Under the pieces are notes generated by a model. That model was given only the letters and a program-made list of their open reading frames with translations, was not told where the DNA came from and did not search any database. A stretch of DNA of 64,000 nucleotides, taken from the NCBI GenBank assembly GCA_045631205.1, contig JAZQUI010000021.1, forward strand, positions 28,398 through 92,397, read 5' to 3'. Positions 43,446 through 51,579 of the stretch are shown here, piece by piece. The position numbers were made by a program, and so were the translations under genes. The first letter of the stretch is position 1, and the number at the start of each line of letters is the position of its first letter. Source of the DNA: HGM04593 sp045631205 (GTDB taxonomy: Bacteria > Bacteroidota > Bacteroidia > Bacteroidales > Bacteroidaceae).

Positions 43446-43469
43446 CACAAACAGTTATATTAAAACCAT

Positions 43470-45431
43470 TTATTTTCTAACGAAAACCTTTTTACCATCA
43501 ATAATATAGATGCCAGAAACTACAATCTTATTTATCTTACGGCCGGTGAGGTCGTAAATAGCACCCTCAGCCATAGGATTCTTAATCTCGATATTATCGA
43601 TACCGGTTGTACCATTCCAGTCGAAACTGAAGCTATAGTTTGCAGCACCCTGTGCAGAAGCAGGAATAGCACTTACAGGCAAGTAAGCCTTGTTTGCGTT
43701 ATTCAACCAAACGCCACCATTCATTGCAGCCTTGTAAAGACCTACTTCTCCGTCAACAATGCCAAGAACATAAGCCTCTTTATCGATATACTCATTCTTT
43801 GTTGTACCAGCCATAACGCTTACAACATCGTTACCCTCTTCTGCTACCACAAAAGCATACTCACCCTCTTCGGCCTTTACAATTACACCTGTATTTGCAG
43901 GGATAACACCTGTAACCTTTTCCAAGTATGCTTTTTCATCCTCGACAGTTTCTATCACATAGCAAGTAACATTTTCGGGAATTATAGCATCATAACCCAA
44001 GAACAATGTAGCCCAACCTGCTGCAGATACATTCAATTCATAAGCAGATACTTCTGCTACGGGAGTTACTGTCACTGCATCCATACGGACCTGACCTGCA
44101 AGACTCTTAATATTAAAACTTTTGCTTGTACCATCGAGCAGCACTGTTACAACTTTGCCAGAAACAGAAGCACCAGATATTGATGACTTCAAATCGTTTG
44201 CATACCCAGTAGTATTACAAGCAAACTCTATTTTAGCTATTGGTGATGTATATTCAATTATAATTTCGGAAGATTTATAGAATCTTGCAGGGGCTGCATA
44301 ATCGGCAACATTGCTCGTAGAACTACCCTTGTTGTTGGTAAGAGTTACACCATTCTGCTCCCACACTTGCTTTGAAGTTGAAAACTCAGTACGTTGGTCT
44401 TTACTGGCAAATGACAATGTAGAGCTCTCACCTTCAAGGTCGCCACCTCCTGCAACAACCATTATAAACTCTTGAGTTTTAATTTCACTCTCATATTTGC
44501 CAGCCTCTATTGCAAACACTTTAAGAGTTACATTAGCTTTAATAGCTATAGGGCGCTCATAAATAGTGCTTGAAGCTGTTGGTATTGAACCGTCAAGTGT
44601 ATAATAGGCAAGTGCATTATTTCCCGTCTCAATAGAAACGATGACTTCACCTTCAATGGCAGCAGCATCACCTTCAAAAACAATCTCAGGAGTTGCCGCA
44701 ACGCGTGTATAAGTTGCAGTTGCAACATAACTTGGACCAGCTTCATTTACAGCAATAGCCTTTACCGTTGTTGTTTCTGTAATATCAAAAGGTCCATCAT
44801 ACATCTCGCTATCCTCAGTAGGATTTGTATCATCTGTTGTATAGTAAATTACCGTCCCTTCTGTTTCACAAGATATTTTAACCATCATAGAACCAACAAA
44901 ATCGGCATCATCCTCAAGCTTTGGAGTCTCCGGAGCTGTAGCCTCACCCTCACCCGCAACCTCATAAACAACTGTTATGCTTGCAATATAACCACGTTTT
45001 GTCATATCTACTTTTATCTGAGAAATATCCGCATTGATATCAAAAGTATAATCAGCAAGAGATTCCGTAAGTGTTTTCGCAGCACTACCATTAACAGAAA
45101 GTTTAGCAGCATCACTTTTATACTTTACAGCATTAACTTTAACTTTTTTAACATTGTAAGTATCACCCAAATCAAGAGTAAAACTACCGTTCTTTGAACT
45201 TGAACTCATTTTAAGGCCACTCATTCCTGTATAACAGTTATTCGTTGCTTTACAAGTCAATACAAAACCGCCATCAGCAGTCAATTGGCCAGAGACAAAG
45301 TTGGCATTTGTGGCAGCTGTAGAGGAATCACTATTAGCTGTCTTAAAAGTGATTGTTCCACTCTTCTCCTCTGCCTGCAAAGCAACAAAAGCCATCAAGC
45401 AACAAAAAATTGAAAGTAAAAATTTTTTCAT
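43470..45431 (-). CDS. secreted multi-domain protein with chitobiase-type domains and Por-like C-terminal tail
   Basis: The 653-residue protein has a signal peptide (cleaved after ALQAE), an N-terminal beta domain (residues 25-145), two tandem CHB_HEX_C-like modules (VIYYTTDDTNPTEDSEMYDGP and LAYYTLDGSIPTASSTIYE), another beta domain with a Ser-rich region, a domain shared with the sialidase tail, and a C-terminal segment AIYDLTGRKINKIVVSGIY followed by DGKKVFVRK. The tail is a type IX secretion-like sorting signal, so surface display is inferred. No catalytic motif is visible. Codon use is more A/T-rich than its neighbours. I cannot name the function. Confidence 0.8.
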   Translation of the reverse strand: MKKFLLSIFCCLMAFVALQAEEKSGTITFKTANSDSSTAATNANFVSGQLTADGGFVLTCKATNNCYTGMSGLKMSSSSKNGSFTLDLGDTYNVKKVKVNAVKYKSDAAKLSVNGSAAKTLTESLADYTFDINADISQIKVDMTKRGYIASITVVYEVAGEGEATAPETPKLEDDADFVGSMMVKISCETEGTVIYYTTDDTNPTEDSEMYDGPFDITETTTVKAIAVNEAGPSYVATATYTRVAATPEIVFEGDAAAIEGEVIVSIETGNNALAYYTLDGSIPTASSTIYERPIAIKANVTLKVFAIEAGKYESEIKTQEFIMVVAGGGDLEGESSTLSFASKDQRTEFSTSKQVWEQNGVTLTNNKGSSTSNVADYAAPARFYKSSEIIIEYTSPIAKIEFACNTTGYANDLKSSISGASVSGKVVTVLLDGTSKSFNIKSLAGQVRMDAVTVTPVAEVSAYELNVSAAGWATLFLGYDAIIPENVTCYVIETVEDEKAYLEKVTGVIPANTGVIVKAEEGEYAFVVAEEGNDVVSVMAGTTKNEYIDKEAYVLGIVDGEVGLYKAAMNGGVWLNNANKAYLPVSAIPASAQGAANYSFSFDWNGTTGIDNIEIKNPMAEGAIYDLTGRKINKIVVSGIYIIDGKKVFVRK

Positions 45432-45517
45432 AGTAATTTATTTAATCGTTAATATTCGCACTATAAATTAAAAACAGGCTTTTGCCACGATAAAAAAGCG
45501 CAACAAAAAGCCATTGT

Positions 45518-45525
45518 CAAATATA
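45518..45525 (-). promoter_or_regulatory. promoter -7 box for the 43.5-kb secreted protein
   Basis: The minus strand reads TATATTTG with TTG (45547-45549) about 21 bases upstream. The leader would be about 80 bases. Confidence 0.6.
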
Positions 45526-45592
45526 TTTTGCAAATGTAATCTTTTTCAACACAATAGCAAAAAATATGACTATTATTTTAACATTTTAAAAA

Positions 45593-45612
45593 ACGACGGC
45601 TTAAGCCGTCGT
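45593..45612 (-). terminator. terminator of the DUF3109 gene
   Basis: ACGACGGC pairs with GCCGTCGT around TTAA, flanked by A- and T-runs; on the minus strand it comes 10 bases after the DUF3109 stop. Confidence 0.85.
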
Positions 45613-45622
45613 TTTTACAGAG

Positions 45623-46207
45623 TTATTTTATATAGCCTTGTTTTTCAAGTTCTTCGGCCACGGTAAGTAGTTCTTTGTACCACTCCTCGCCGAAACGCTC
45701 TATAAGCGGTTCTTTCAAGAACTGATAGGCACGTATGCCTTTGCGACGACCTTTAATGAAAGCACTGCTGCACACATCCCATTTGTGGAAGTTTACAGCC
45801 GTAAGCTCACCCACCTTGCGAAGGCGCACGGGGTAGAGATAGCACGACGCAGGCTTGCGCCACGATGTGCGCCCCTCACGATAGGCTTTTTCTATGAGGC
45901 AGATGCAGCCGCCATTCTCGTCGCGTGCCGCAAACACGCAGTCCTTGCCATTTACAATCGAGGTTACAAGGTCGCCATCGCGGTCGGTATATACAACACC
46001 TTGCTCATCGACCACCGCGCGCGCCTCGGGCGACATTTCGGGAGCTACCACTTCGAGTGCCTCTTCGAGTTTTTCAACCTCGTCAAATAGCACAGGGGCG
46101 CCGGCATCGCCCTCCACACAGCAAATTCCTTTGCAGTGCGAAAAGTTGCAACAAAAGTATTCTTGTAAGAGGTCGAACGATACTATCGCATCACCTATTT
46201 GCACCAT
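45623..46207 (-). CDS. DUF3109 family Cys-rich protein
   Basis: The 194-residue protein matches DUF3109, with conserved cysteines in FCCNFSHCKGICCVEGDAGAPV (residues 18-40), CVFAARDENGGCICLIE, and CYLYPVRLRK, DVCSSAF. This pattern resembles YkgJ/Fe-S or zinc-binding proteins. Its role is not known. There is no signal peptide. It sits between gpmI and a secreted protein, and the gpmI terminator at 46230-46257 stands before it, so it may have its own weak promoter or rely on readthrough. Confidence 0.9.
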   Translation of the reverse strand: MVQIGDAIVSFDLLQEYFCCNFSHCKGICCVEGDAGAPVLFDEVEKLEEALEVVAPEMSPEARAVVDEQGVVYTDRDGDLVTSIVNGKDCVFAARDENGGCICLIEKAYREGRTSWRKPASCYLYPVRLRKVGELTAVNFHKWDVCSSAFIKGRRKGIRAYQFLKEPLIERFGEEWYKELLTVAEELEKQGYIK

Positions 46208-46229
46208 AAGTTTCCGTTTAAATTAAAAA

Positions 46230-46257
46230 AACGGCTGCACGGAACCGCGCAGCCGTT
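46230..46257 (-). terminator. terminator of gpmI
   Basis: AACGGCTGC pairs with GCAGCCGTT (46230-46238 with 46249-46257), and the minus strand continues into a T run. It is 17 bases after the gpmI stop. Confidence 0.82.
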
Positions 46258-46273
46258 CTATTTTTATGGATTA

Positions 46274-47773
46274 TTAAATCAAAGCCTCGCCACTCATTTC
46301 GGCAGGTGCCTCCAAGCCCATAATCTTGAGGATTGTGGGAGCTACGTCGGCCAAGATACCGTCTTTGATTGTTGCGTTCTCTTTGTTTGTAACGTAAACA
46401 CAGGGAACGGGGTTGAGTGAGTGAGCGGTGTTGGGTGAACCGTCGGCGTTCACTGCATTGTCGGCATTACCGTGGTCGGCAATGATGATTGACTCATAGC
46501 CGTGAGCACGTGCAGCCTCAATAACATCTTTAAGGCAAGCGTCAACAGCAAGAACAGCTTTCTCTATCGCGCTGTAAATACCGGTGTGACCAACCATGTC
46601 ACCGTTTGCAAAGTTAACAACGATAAAGTCGAACTTCTCTGAGTTAATCTCGGCAACGAGCTTGTCTTTAACCTCGTAAGCGCTCATTTCGGGCTGCAAG
46701 TCGTATGTTGCAACCTTGGGAGAGGGAACAAGGATACGCTCCTCACCTTCGTAAGGTGTTTCGCGACCACCGTTGAAGAAGAATGTTACGTGAGCATATT
46801 TCTCGGTCTCGGCAATGTGGAGCTGTTTCATACCCTGTTTTGCAATGAACTCACCGAGTGTGTTCTCAACATTCTCCTTGTCGAAGAGGATGTGAACGCC
46901 TGTAAATTTTGCATCGTAGGGAGTCATACAGTAGTACTGCAAACCGGGGATGGTGTGCATACCCTCGGCAGGCATATCCTCCTGTGTAAGAACCACTGTG
47001 AGCTCTTTTGCACGGTCGTTACGGTAGTTGAAGAAGATTACAGCATCGCCGTCGGCTATGCGAGCGTCGTATGCGCTGTTAACGATGGGCTTGATAAACT
47101 CGTCGGTAACACCCTCGGCATAAGACTCCTCAACAGCTTTAACCATATCGGTAGCTGCCTTGCCCTCGCCGTTTACAATGAGGTCGTAAGCGATTTTAAC
47201 ACGCTCCCAACGTTTATCGCGGTCCATCGCATAGTAACGGCCTACGATTGTAGCGAGTTTGAGGTTCTTTGCTGTAAGGTCGGCAATGAAGCCTGCGCCG
47301 CTCTTGGGGTCGGTGTCGCGACCGTCCATAAAGCAATGAACATAAGCATTTTCCACACCCTGCTCGGCAGCGAATTTATACATAGCCTCGAGGTGCTCCA
47401 ATGAGCTGTGTACGCCACCGTTTGATGTGAGACCCATAAAGTGGAGTTTTTTGCCGTTCTTCTTTGCGTACTCAACAGCCGAAACGAGTTCGGGGTTCTG
47501 TGCGATAGAACCGTCGGCAATTGCACGGTTGATTTTGAGAAGGTCCTGATAAACAACGCGACCGCCACCGATATTGAGGTGACCTACTTCGCTGTTACCC
47601 ATCTGACCTGCAGGAAGACCTACATTTTCGCCGCTTGCCTGGAGCTGTGAGTTGGGATAAACCGATACAAGATGATCCCAATAAGGAGTGGGAGTATTGA
47701 AGATTACATCACCTTTACCGTGGTTACCAACACCCCAGCCATCGAGAATTACCAATAATGCTTTGTTTGCCAT
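46274..47773 (-). CDS. gpmI: 2,3-bisphosphoglycerate-independent phosphoglycerate mutase
   Basis: GpmI interconverts 3- and 2-phosphoglycerate in glycolysis and gluconeogenesis using two Mn ions. The 499-residue protein has LDGWGVG near residue 10, the phosphorylated Ser in MGNSEVGHLNIGGGR near residue 62, HCFMDGRDTDPKSG, and the metal sites NFANGDMVGHTG and ADHGNADNAVN. Codon usage is biased toward highly expressed patterns. It stands alone, with a promoter at 47838-47845. Confidence 0.97.
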   Translation of the reverse strand: MANKALLVILDGWGVGNHGKGDVIFNTPTPYWDHLVSVYPNSQLQASGENVGLPAGQMGNSEVGHLNIGGGRVVYQDLLKINRAIADGSIAQNPELVSAVEYAKKNGKKLHFMGLTSNGGVHSSLEHLEAMYKFAAEQGVENAYVHCFMDGRDTDPKSGAGFIADLTAKNLKLATIVGRYYAMDRDKRWERVKIAYDLIVNGEGKAATDMVKAVEESYAEGVTDEFIKPIVNSAYDARIADGDAVIFFNYRNDRAKELTVVLTQEDMPAEGMHTIPGLQYYCMTPYDAKFTGVHILFDKENVENTLGEFIAKQGMKQLHIAETEKYAHVTFFFNGGRETPYEGEERILVPSPKVATYDLQPEMSAYEVKDKLVAEINSEKFDFIVVNFANGDMVGHTGIYSAIEKAVLAVDACLKDVIEAARAHGYESIIIADHGNADNAVNADGSPNTAHSLNPVPCVYVTNKENATIKDGILADVAPTILKIMGLEAPAEMSGEALI

Positions 47774-47837
47774 AATATTTTACTTTTTTGTTTTTGTTCG
47801 TTTGATGTTTGTTGCCCGTTTTCGCAGCCAACGGCTG

Positions 47838-47845
47838 CAAAATTA
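47838..47845 (-). promoter_or_regulatory. promoter -7 box for gpmI
   Basis: The minus strand reads TAATTTTG, an exact match, 65 bases before the ATG. A GCAGCC/GGCTGC hairpin (47825-47839) lies at the expected transcript start. Confidence 0.55.
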
Positions 47846-47992
47846 CTATTTTTATTCCTTTTTCCGACTATCAAACGGCATAAAAATAAAAAACAGGCCT
47901 CAAAAATGGTTAAAAGCTATTTATAATTTAAAATATTCAGTAAAAATTTACCATTTTATGGCAAAAAGCGGGATGCATAGTGAAAAAAGCAG

Positions 47993-48000
47993 TATCTTCG
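47993..48000 (+). promoter_or_regulatory. promoter -7 box for the NUDIX-TPR unit
   Basis: TATCTTCG (one mismatch) lies 28 bases before the ATG at 48028. The upstream GTG alternative (47980) lies before it. Confidence 0.45.
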
Positions 48001-48027
48001 CAGTTGGAATTATTTACAAGCAACAGG

Positions 48028-48567
48028 ATGCAGCAACACCCTCTTGAAATTTTCGATTATTGCCCACGATGTGGCGGTAAGAACTTCGGCATAAACGATT
48101 TCAAATCGAAGCGTTGTGCCGATTGTGGTTTTGTATTATATTTCAATGCCATAGCCGCAACAGTGGCAGTTATAACCGACGGAAACGGCAATATTCTCGT
48201 GGCGCGCAGGGCCAAAGAGCCCGCAAAGGGCACGCTCGACCTGCCGGGAGGCTTTATCGACAGCTTTGAGACTGCCGAGCAGGGAGTTGTCCGCGAGGTG
48301 AAAGAGGAAACCGGGCTCAATGTCACAAGTTGCCGCTATCTCTTTTCGTTGCCCAACAAATATATCTATTCGGGATTCGAGGAGCACACGCTCGACCTTT
48401 TCTTCCTGTGCAAGACCGACAACAGTTCAACAAAGGCCGACGACGATGTGGAGGAGTTGCACTGGATGAACATTGATGAGGTCAAGAGCGAGGATTTCGG
48501 GCTCCAATCGATTGCCCGAGGCATTGAAATTTTAAAAACGGAGTACAAGAATATTTTTAGTGAATGA
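48028..48567 (+). CDS. NUDIX hydrolase with N-terminal zinc ribbon
   Basis: NUDIX enzymes hydrolyse nucleoside diphosphate derivatives. I start at 48028 (MQQHPLEIFDYCPRCGG), as the GTG at 47980 falls upstream of the promoter box. The protein has a zinc ribbon (CPRCGG...CADCG, residues 11-35) as in the NudC-like branch, and a perfect NUDIX box GGFIDSFETAEQGVVREVKEETGL near residues 73-96. The substrate is unknown (NADH, ADP-ribose and dinucleotides are options). Its stop overlaps the TPR gene's start (ATGA), so translation is coupled. Confidence 0.9.
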   Translation: MQQHPLEIFDYCPRCGGKNFGINDFKSKRCADCGFVLYFNAIAATVAVITDGNGNILVARRAKEPAKGTLDLPGGFIDSFETAEQGVVREVKEETGLNVTSCRYLFSLPNKYIYSGFEEHTLDLFFLCKTDNSSTKADDDVEELHWMNIDEVKSEDFGLQSIARGIEILKTEYKNIFSE

Positions 48568-51563
48568 TTATGAAGAGATTTTTATCCCTGCTGCTGTTGG
48601 CTATAACAGCAAATATAATCTGTGCGCAAACAGGTACATCGACCGAGGACAACGGGTGGCTCATACAGGAGAGCCGTAGGCTATGCACCGACGGAGAGTA
48701 CAGCGCCGCGCTCAACATCATAAACAAGATTGAGGTGAGAAGCCTGAACACCCCGCAACGACAGGAGATTGAGTTGTTGCGTGCAAGAGCCACTTTTGGT
48801 ACAAACCACCTCGAAGGCCGCGCCTTGTTGTTGCAGTACCTTGCCGACTACCCCGAAACAAGTCGTCGCGATGTAATTGCTGCGCTCATTGCCGAATCAT
48901 ATTATTACAGCCATAGCTTCACTCTTGCCGACGAGTGGTTCAAGAAGAGCGATTTCACCCGTCTGGAGCCACAGGAACGCGAGCGTGCCGAACTTTACCA
49001 CGCACTAACCCTGCAAGAGTGCGGGCAGGAGGGACAAGCACAGGCTTTGCTCACAAACCTTGCTCTCACCGGCAAGAAGAATGCCGAGGATGCACAGTTT
49101 CACCTTGCAGTGATACAATACCACGCCGAAGAGCTCGAGCAGGCATACAATGGGTTTAAAAAAGTGGAATTCAGCGATAAATATTACCTCGAAGTTCCCT
49201 ACTACATTGCTGCAATATATGTGAAACAGGGAAAACACGCACAAGCCCAGCAGATGGCCGAAGCCTTCATTGCCGACCACGGTAAAAAACCGCAAGGCAC
49301 AGCTATGAAACAGATTCTTGGCGCAGCACTCTTTGGACAGGGAAATTACGCCGATGCTGTGACACCGCTTGAAGAGTACATCGCCGGCACACCCGCCGAC
49401 AAGCAACAGCGAATGGCAGTCTATCACCTTGCTCTCTCTTATTTCGAGACCGGGCAACGCGACAAAGCAAAAGAACTCTTTAAAGCCTGTTGCACCGGCG
49501 ACGATGCAATTACACAGAATGCGTTGCTGCACCTGGGTATTACAGAACTCGAAGAGGGCGACGCAAACGCGGCACGCCTCTCCTTTGAGCAGGCTTCGCA
49601 GATGAGACACGACGACAAAGTGCGCGAAGAGGCTCTCTACAACTACGCCCTCTGCCTGCACAGCACACGCTACTCACCCTTTGCCGAGAGTGTAAAGATT
49701 TTCGAGCGTTTCCTTAATGAGTACCCCCAATCGGCACACTGCGACCAGGTAAACAAATACCTTGTAGAGGTATATATGAACACACGCAATTACGATGTGG
49801 CATTGCAATCGATAAACAAGATTACCACCCCATCGCCGCTTATTCTCGAAGCGAAACAGAAAGTCCTTTACCGCCTGGGTGTTCAAGAGTACATAAACGG
49901 AGATATGAACAAAGCCATTGGTTATTTCGACCAGTCGCTCACTCTGTCAAAATATAACAAAGGAACACAGAGCGACGCTCTCTACTGGCGTGCCGAAGCA
50001 TATTACAACAAAAACCAATACAACGAAGCGGCAAAGAACTACAAGAACGCAATCTCCATGAACGATGGTAACTACACAAAAGCCATCTATGGCCTTGCAT
50101 ATACCTATTTCCAGCAAGGCAAGTTCGACGATGCGATGAACGCATTTGCCCGCTTCACAGCTACCGCACCCGGAGAGAAGGAGTTGTGCGCCGATGCATA
50201 CAACCGTATAGCAGACTGCCATTTCTACAACCGCAACTACAAAAAGGCCGATGAATACTACGAAAAATCGGCAACAACCGACAGCGCACACGGCGACTAC
50301 GCCCTCTACCGCAGTGCCATTGCGCAAGGTTTGAGAAAGGACTATAAAGGAAAAATTAAAACACTGGAACAACTTATAGCGCAATACCCTGCAAGCGATT
50401 ATACCCGTGAAGGATATTACGAACTTGGCCGCGCCTATATAGAAAACAATGAAAGCAGCAAAGCGGTAAAAGCCTTCGACGAGTTGTCGCAGAAATACCC
50501 ACAGAGCGACCTTGCACGCCGCGCAACTGCCGAAAAAGCTATGATATACAACAGCGACGGCAACTACACAAAAGCTATTGAGACCTACAAGAGCATCATT
50601 TCACTCTACCCGCAAAGCGAAGAGGCACAGATTGCCGTTCAAGACCTAAAAAACCTCTATGTGGAACAGGGCGAGGTTGATGAATTTGCAAAATTTGCCG
50701 CAGCAACAGCAGGAATTTCAGCCGTTGAAAGCAGCGAAATTGACACACTCACCTTCATTGCCGCCGAAAAGATTTACGGCAAAGGCAACAAAGAGTTGGC
50801 AAAAGTAAAATTCACCGACTACATCACAAAGTTCCCCGAAGGCAGTTTTGCACTCGACAGCCACTACAACCTCGGTGTCATAAACTACATCGAAGGGAAC
50901 AAGGAGAAGGCTATCGAACATTTTGAGATTGTTGCCGGGTTCCCCGACAACAAATACAGTGAAGAGGCGATGGCATACGCTTCGGAAATATACTTCAGCA
51001 ACAACGAATGGGAGAAAGCAAAACCTCTTTACGAAAGCATCATCGCCAAGAGCAGCGACAAGGAGCGTGTAAGAGCATGCCGCCTCAACCTGGTACGTTG
51101 CACACACAACCTTGGTGATACCGCCAGCACAAAAGAGCACGCCACCACCCTGCTTGCCGACGATAACTTGCAACCCGAGCAAAAGCGCGAGATGGAGTAC
51201 TACCTGGCAAAGGCACACCTTGCCCTCGACGAGCAGAAAGAGGCCGAAAAGGCTCTCCGCACAGTATCGAGCGACACCCGCAGCATCTATGGCGCAGAGG
51301 GTAAATTCCTGCTTGCCGAGTTGCTGTTTGAGCAAAAGAGATACAAGGAGTGCGAAGAGGAGGTTTTCAGTTACATAGATGAGAGCACACCGCACGCCTA
51401 CTGGCTTGCACGCAGTTTCATACTCCTTGCCGACCTTTACACTGCACAAGAACGTAATTTGGAGGCAAAGCAATATCTCTTGTCGCTTCAAAGCAACTAC
51501 GATGGCGACGATGACATAAAGACAATGATTGAAGAGAGATTGAGCAAAATTTCGGAAGAATAA
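48564..51563 (+). CDS. giant tetratricopeptide-repeat protein
   Basis: The 999-residue protein has a signal peptide (cleaved after ICAQ) and is built almost wholly from TPR-like helix pairs; the repeat pattern Y-x-x-A-x-x-Y/F ... Y-N-x-G-x-x-x-A is clear at many places, for example DALYWRAEAYYNKNQYNEAAKNYKNA and ALYNYALCLHSTRYSPFAESVKIFERF. I count about two dozen units by eye. It is probably periplasmic or outer-membrane associated. Its start codon overlaps the NUDIX stop, and the next gene is a beta-barrel protein, 16 bases on. Such pairs are conserved in Bacteroidales by my recollection; a role in protein complexes at the outer membrane is inference. Confidence 0.88.
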   Translation: MIMKRFLSLLLLAITANIICAQTGTSTEDNGWLIQESRRLCTDGEYSAALNIINKIEVRSLNTPQRQEIELLRARATFGTNHLEGRALLLQYLADYPETSRRDVIAALIAESYYYSHSFTLADEWFKKSDFTRLEPQERERAELYHALTLQECGQEGQAQALLTNLALTGKKNAEDAQFHLAVIQYHAEELEQAYNGFKKVEFSDKYYLEVPYYIAAIYVKQGKHAQAQQMAEAFIADHGKKPQGTAMKQILGAALFGQGNYADAVTPLEEYIAGTPADKQQRMAVYHLALSYFETGQRDKAKELFKACCTGDDAITQNALLHLGITELEEGDANAARLSFEQASQMRHDDKVREEALYNYALCLHSTRYSPFAESVKIFERFLNEYPQSAHCDQVNKYLVEVYMNTRNYDVALQSINKITTPSPLILEAKQKVLYRLGVQEYINGDMNKAIGYFDQSLTLSKYNKGTQSDALYWRAEAYYNKNQYNEAAKNYKNAISMNDGNYTKAIYGLAYTYFQQGKFDDAMNAFARFTATAPGEKELCADAYNRIADCHFYNRNYKKADEYYEKSATTDSAHGDYALYRSAIAQGLRKDYKGKIKTLEQLIAQYPASDYTREGYYELGRAYIENNESSKAVKAFDELSQKYPQSDLARRATAEKAMIYNSDGNYTKAIETYKSIISLYPQSEEAQIAVQDLKNLYVEQGEVDEFAKFAAATAGISAVESSEIDTLTFIAAEKIYGKGNKELAKVKFTDYITKFPEGSFALDSHYNLGVINYIEGNKEKAIEHFEIVAGFPDNKYSEEAMAYASEIYFSNNEWEKAKPLYESIIAKSSDKERVRACRLNLVRCTHNLGDTASTKEHATTLLADDNLQPEQKREMEYYLAKAHLALDEQKEAEKALRTVSSDTRSIYGAEGKFLLAELLFEQKRYKECEEEVFSYIDESTPHAYWLARSFILLADLYTAQERNLEAKQYLLSLQSNYDGDDDIKTMIEERLSKISEE

Positions 51564-51579
51564 AAAAAACAGATATATA

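Larger units (their letters stand above)
42367..43469. other. 1.1-kb non-coding region with MITE-like element
   Basis: No credible gene is present. The region holds the inverted repeat at 42400-42433, a CGGTGAC/GTCACCG hairpin at 42499-42529, the TIR-flanked element 42532-42949, a GC-rich quasi-repetitive tract 43059-43300, and two stem-loops (43389-43421 and 43414-43445) before the next gene. Open frames here on the minus strand are long but overlap in three frames and carry no recognisable domain. Confidence 0.65.

Noticed and set aside
42975..43448. 157-residue minus frame in the GC-rich tract
   Set aside because: Three overlapping frames are open at once with no domain, a sign of composition bias.
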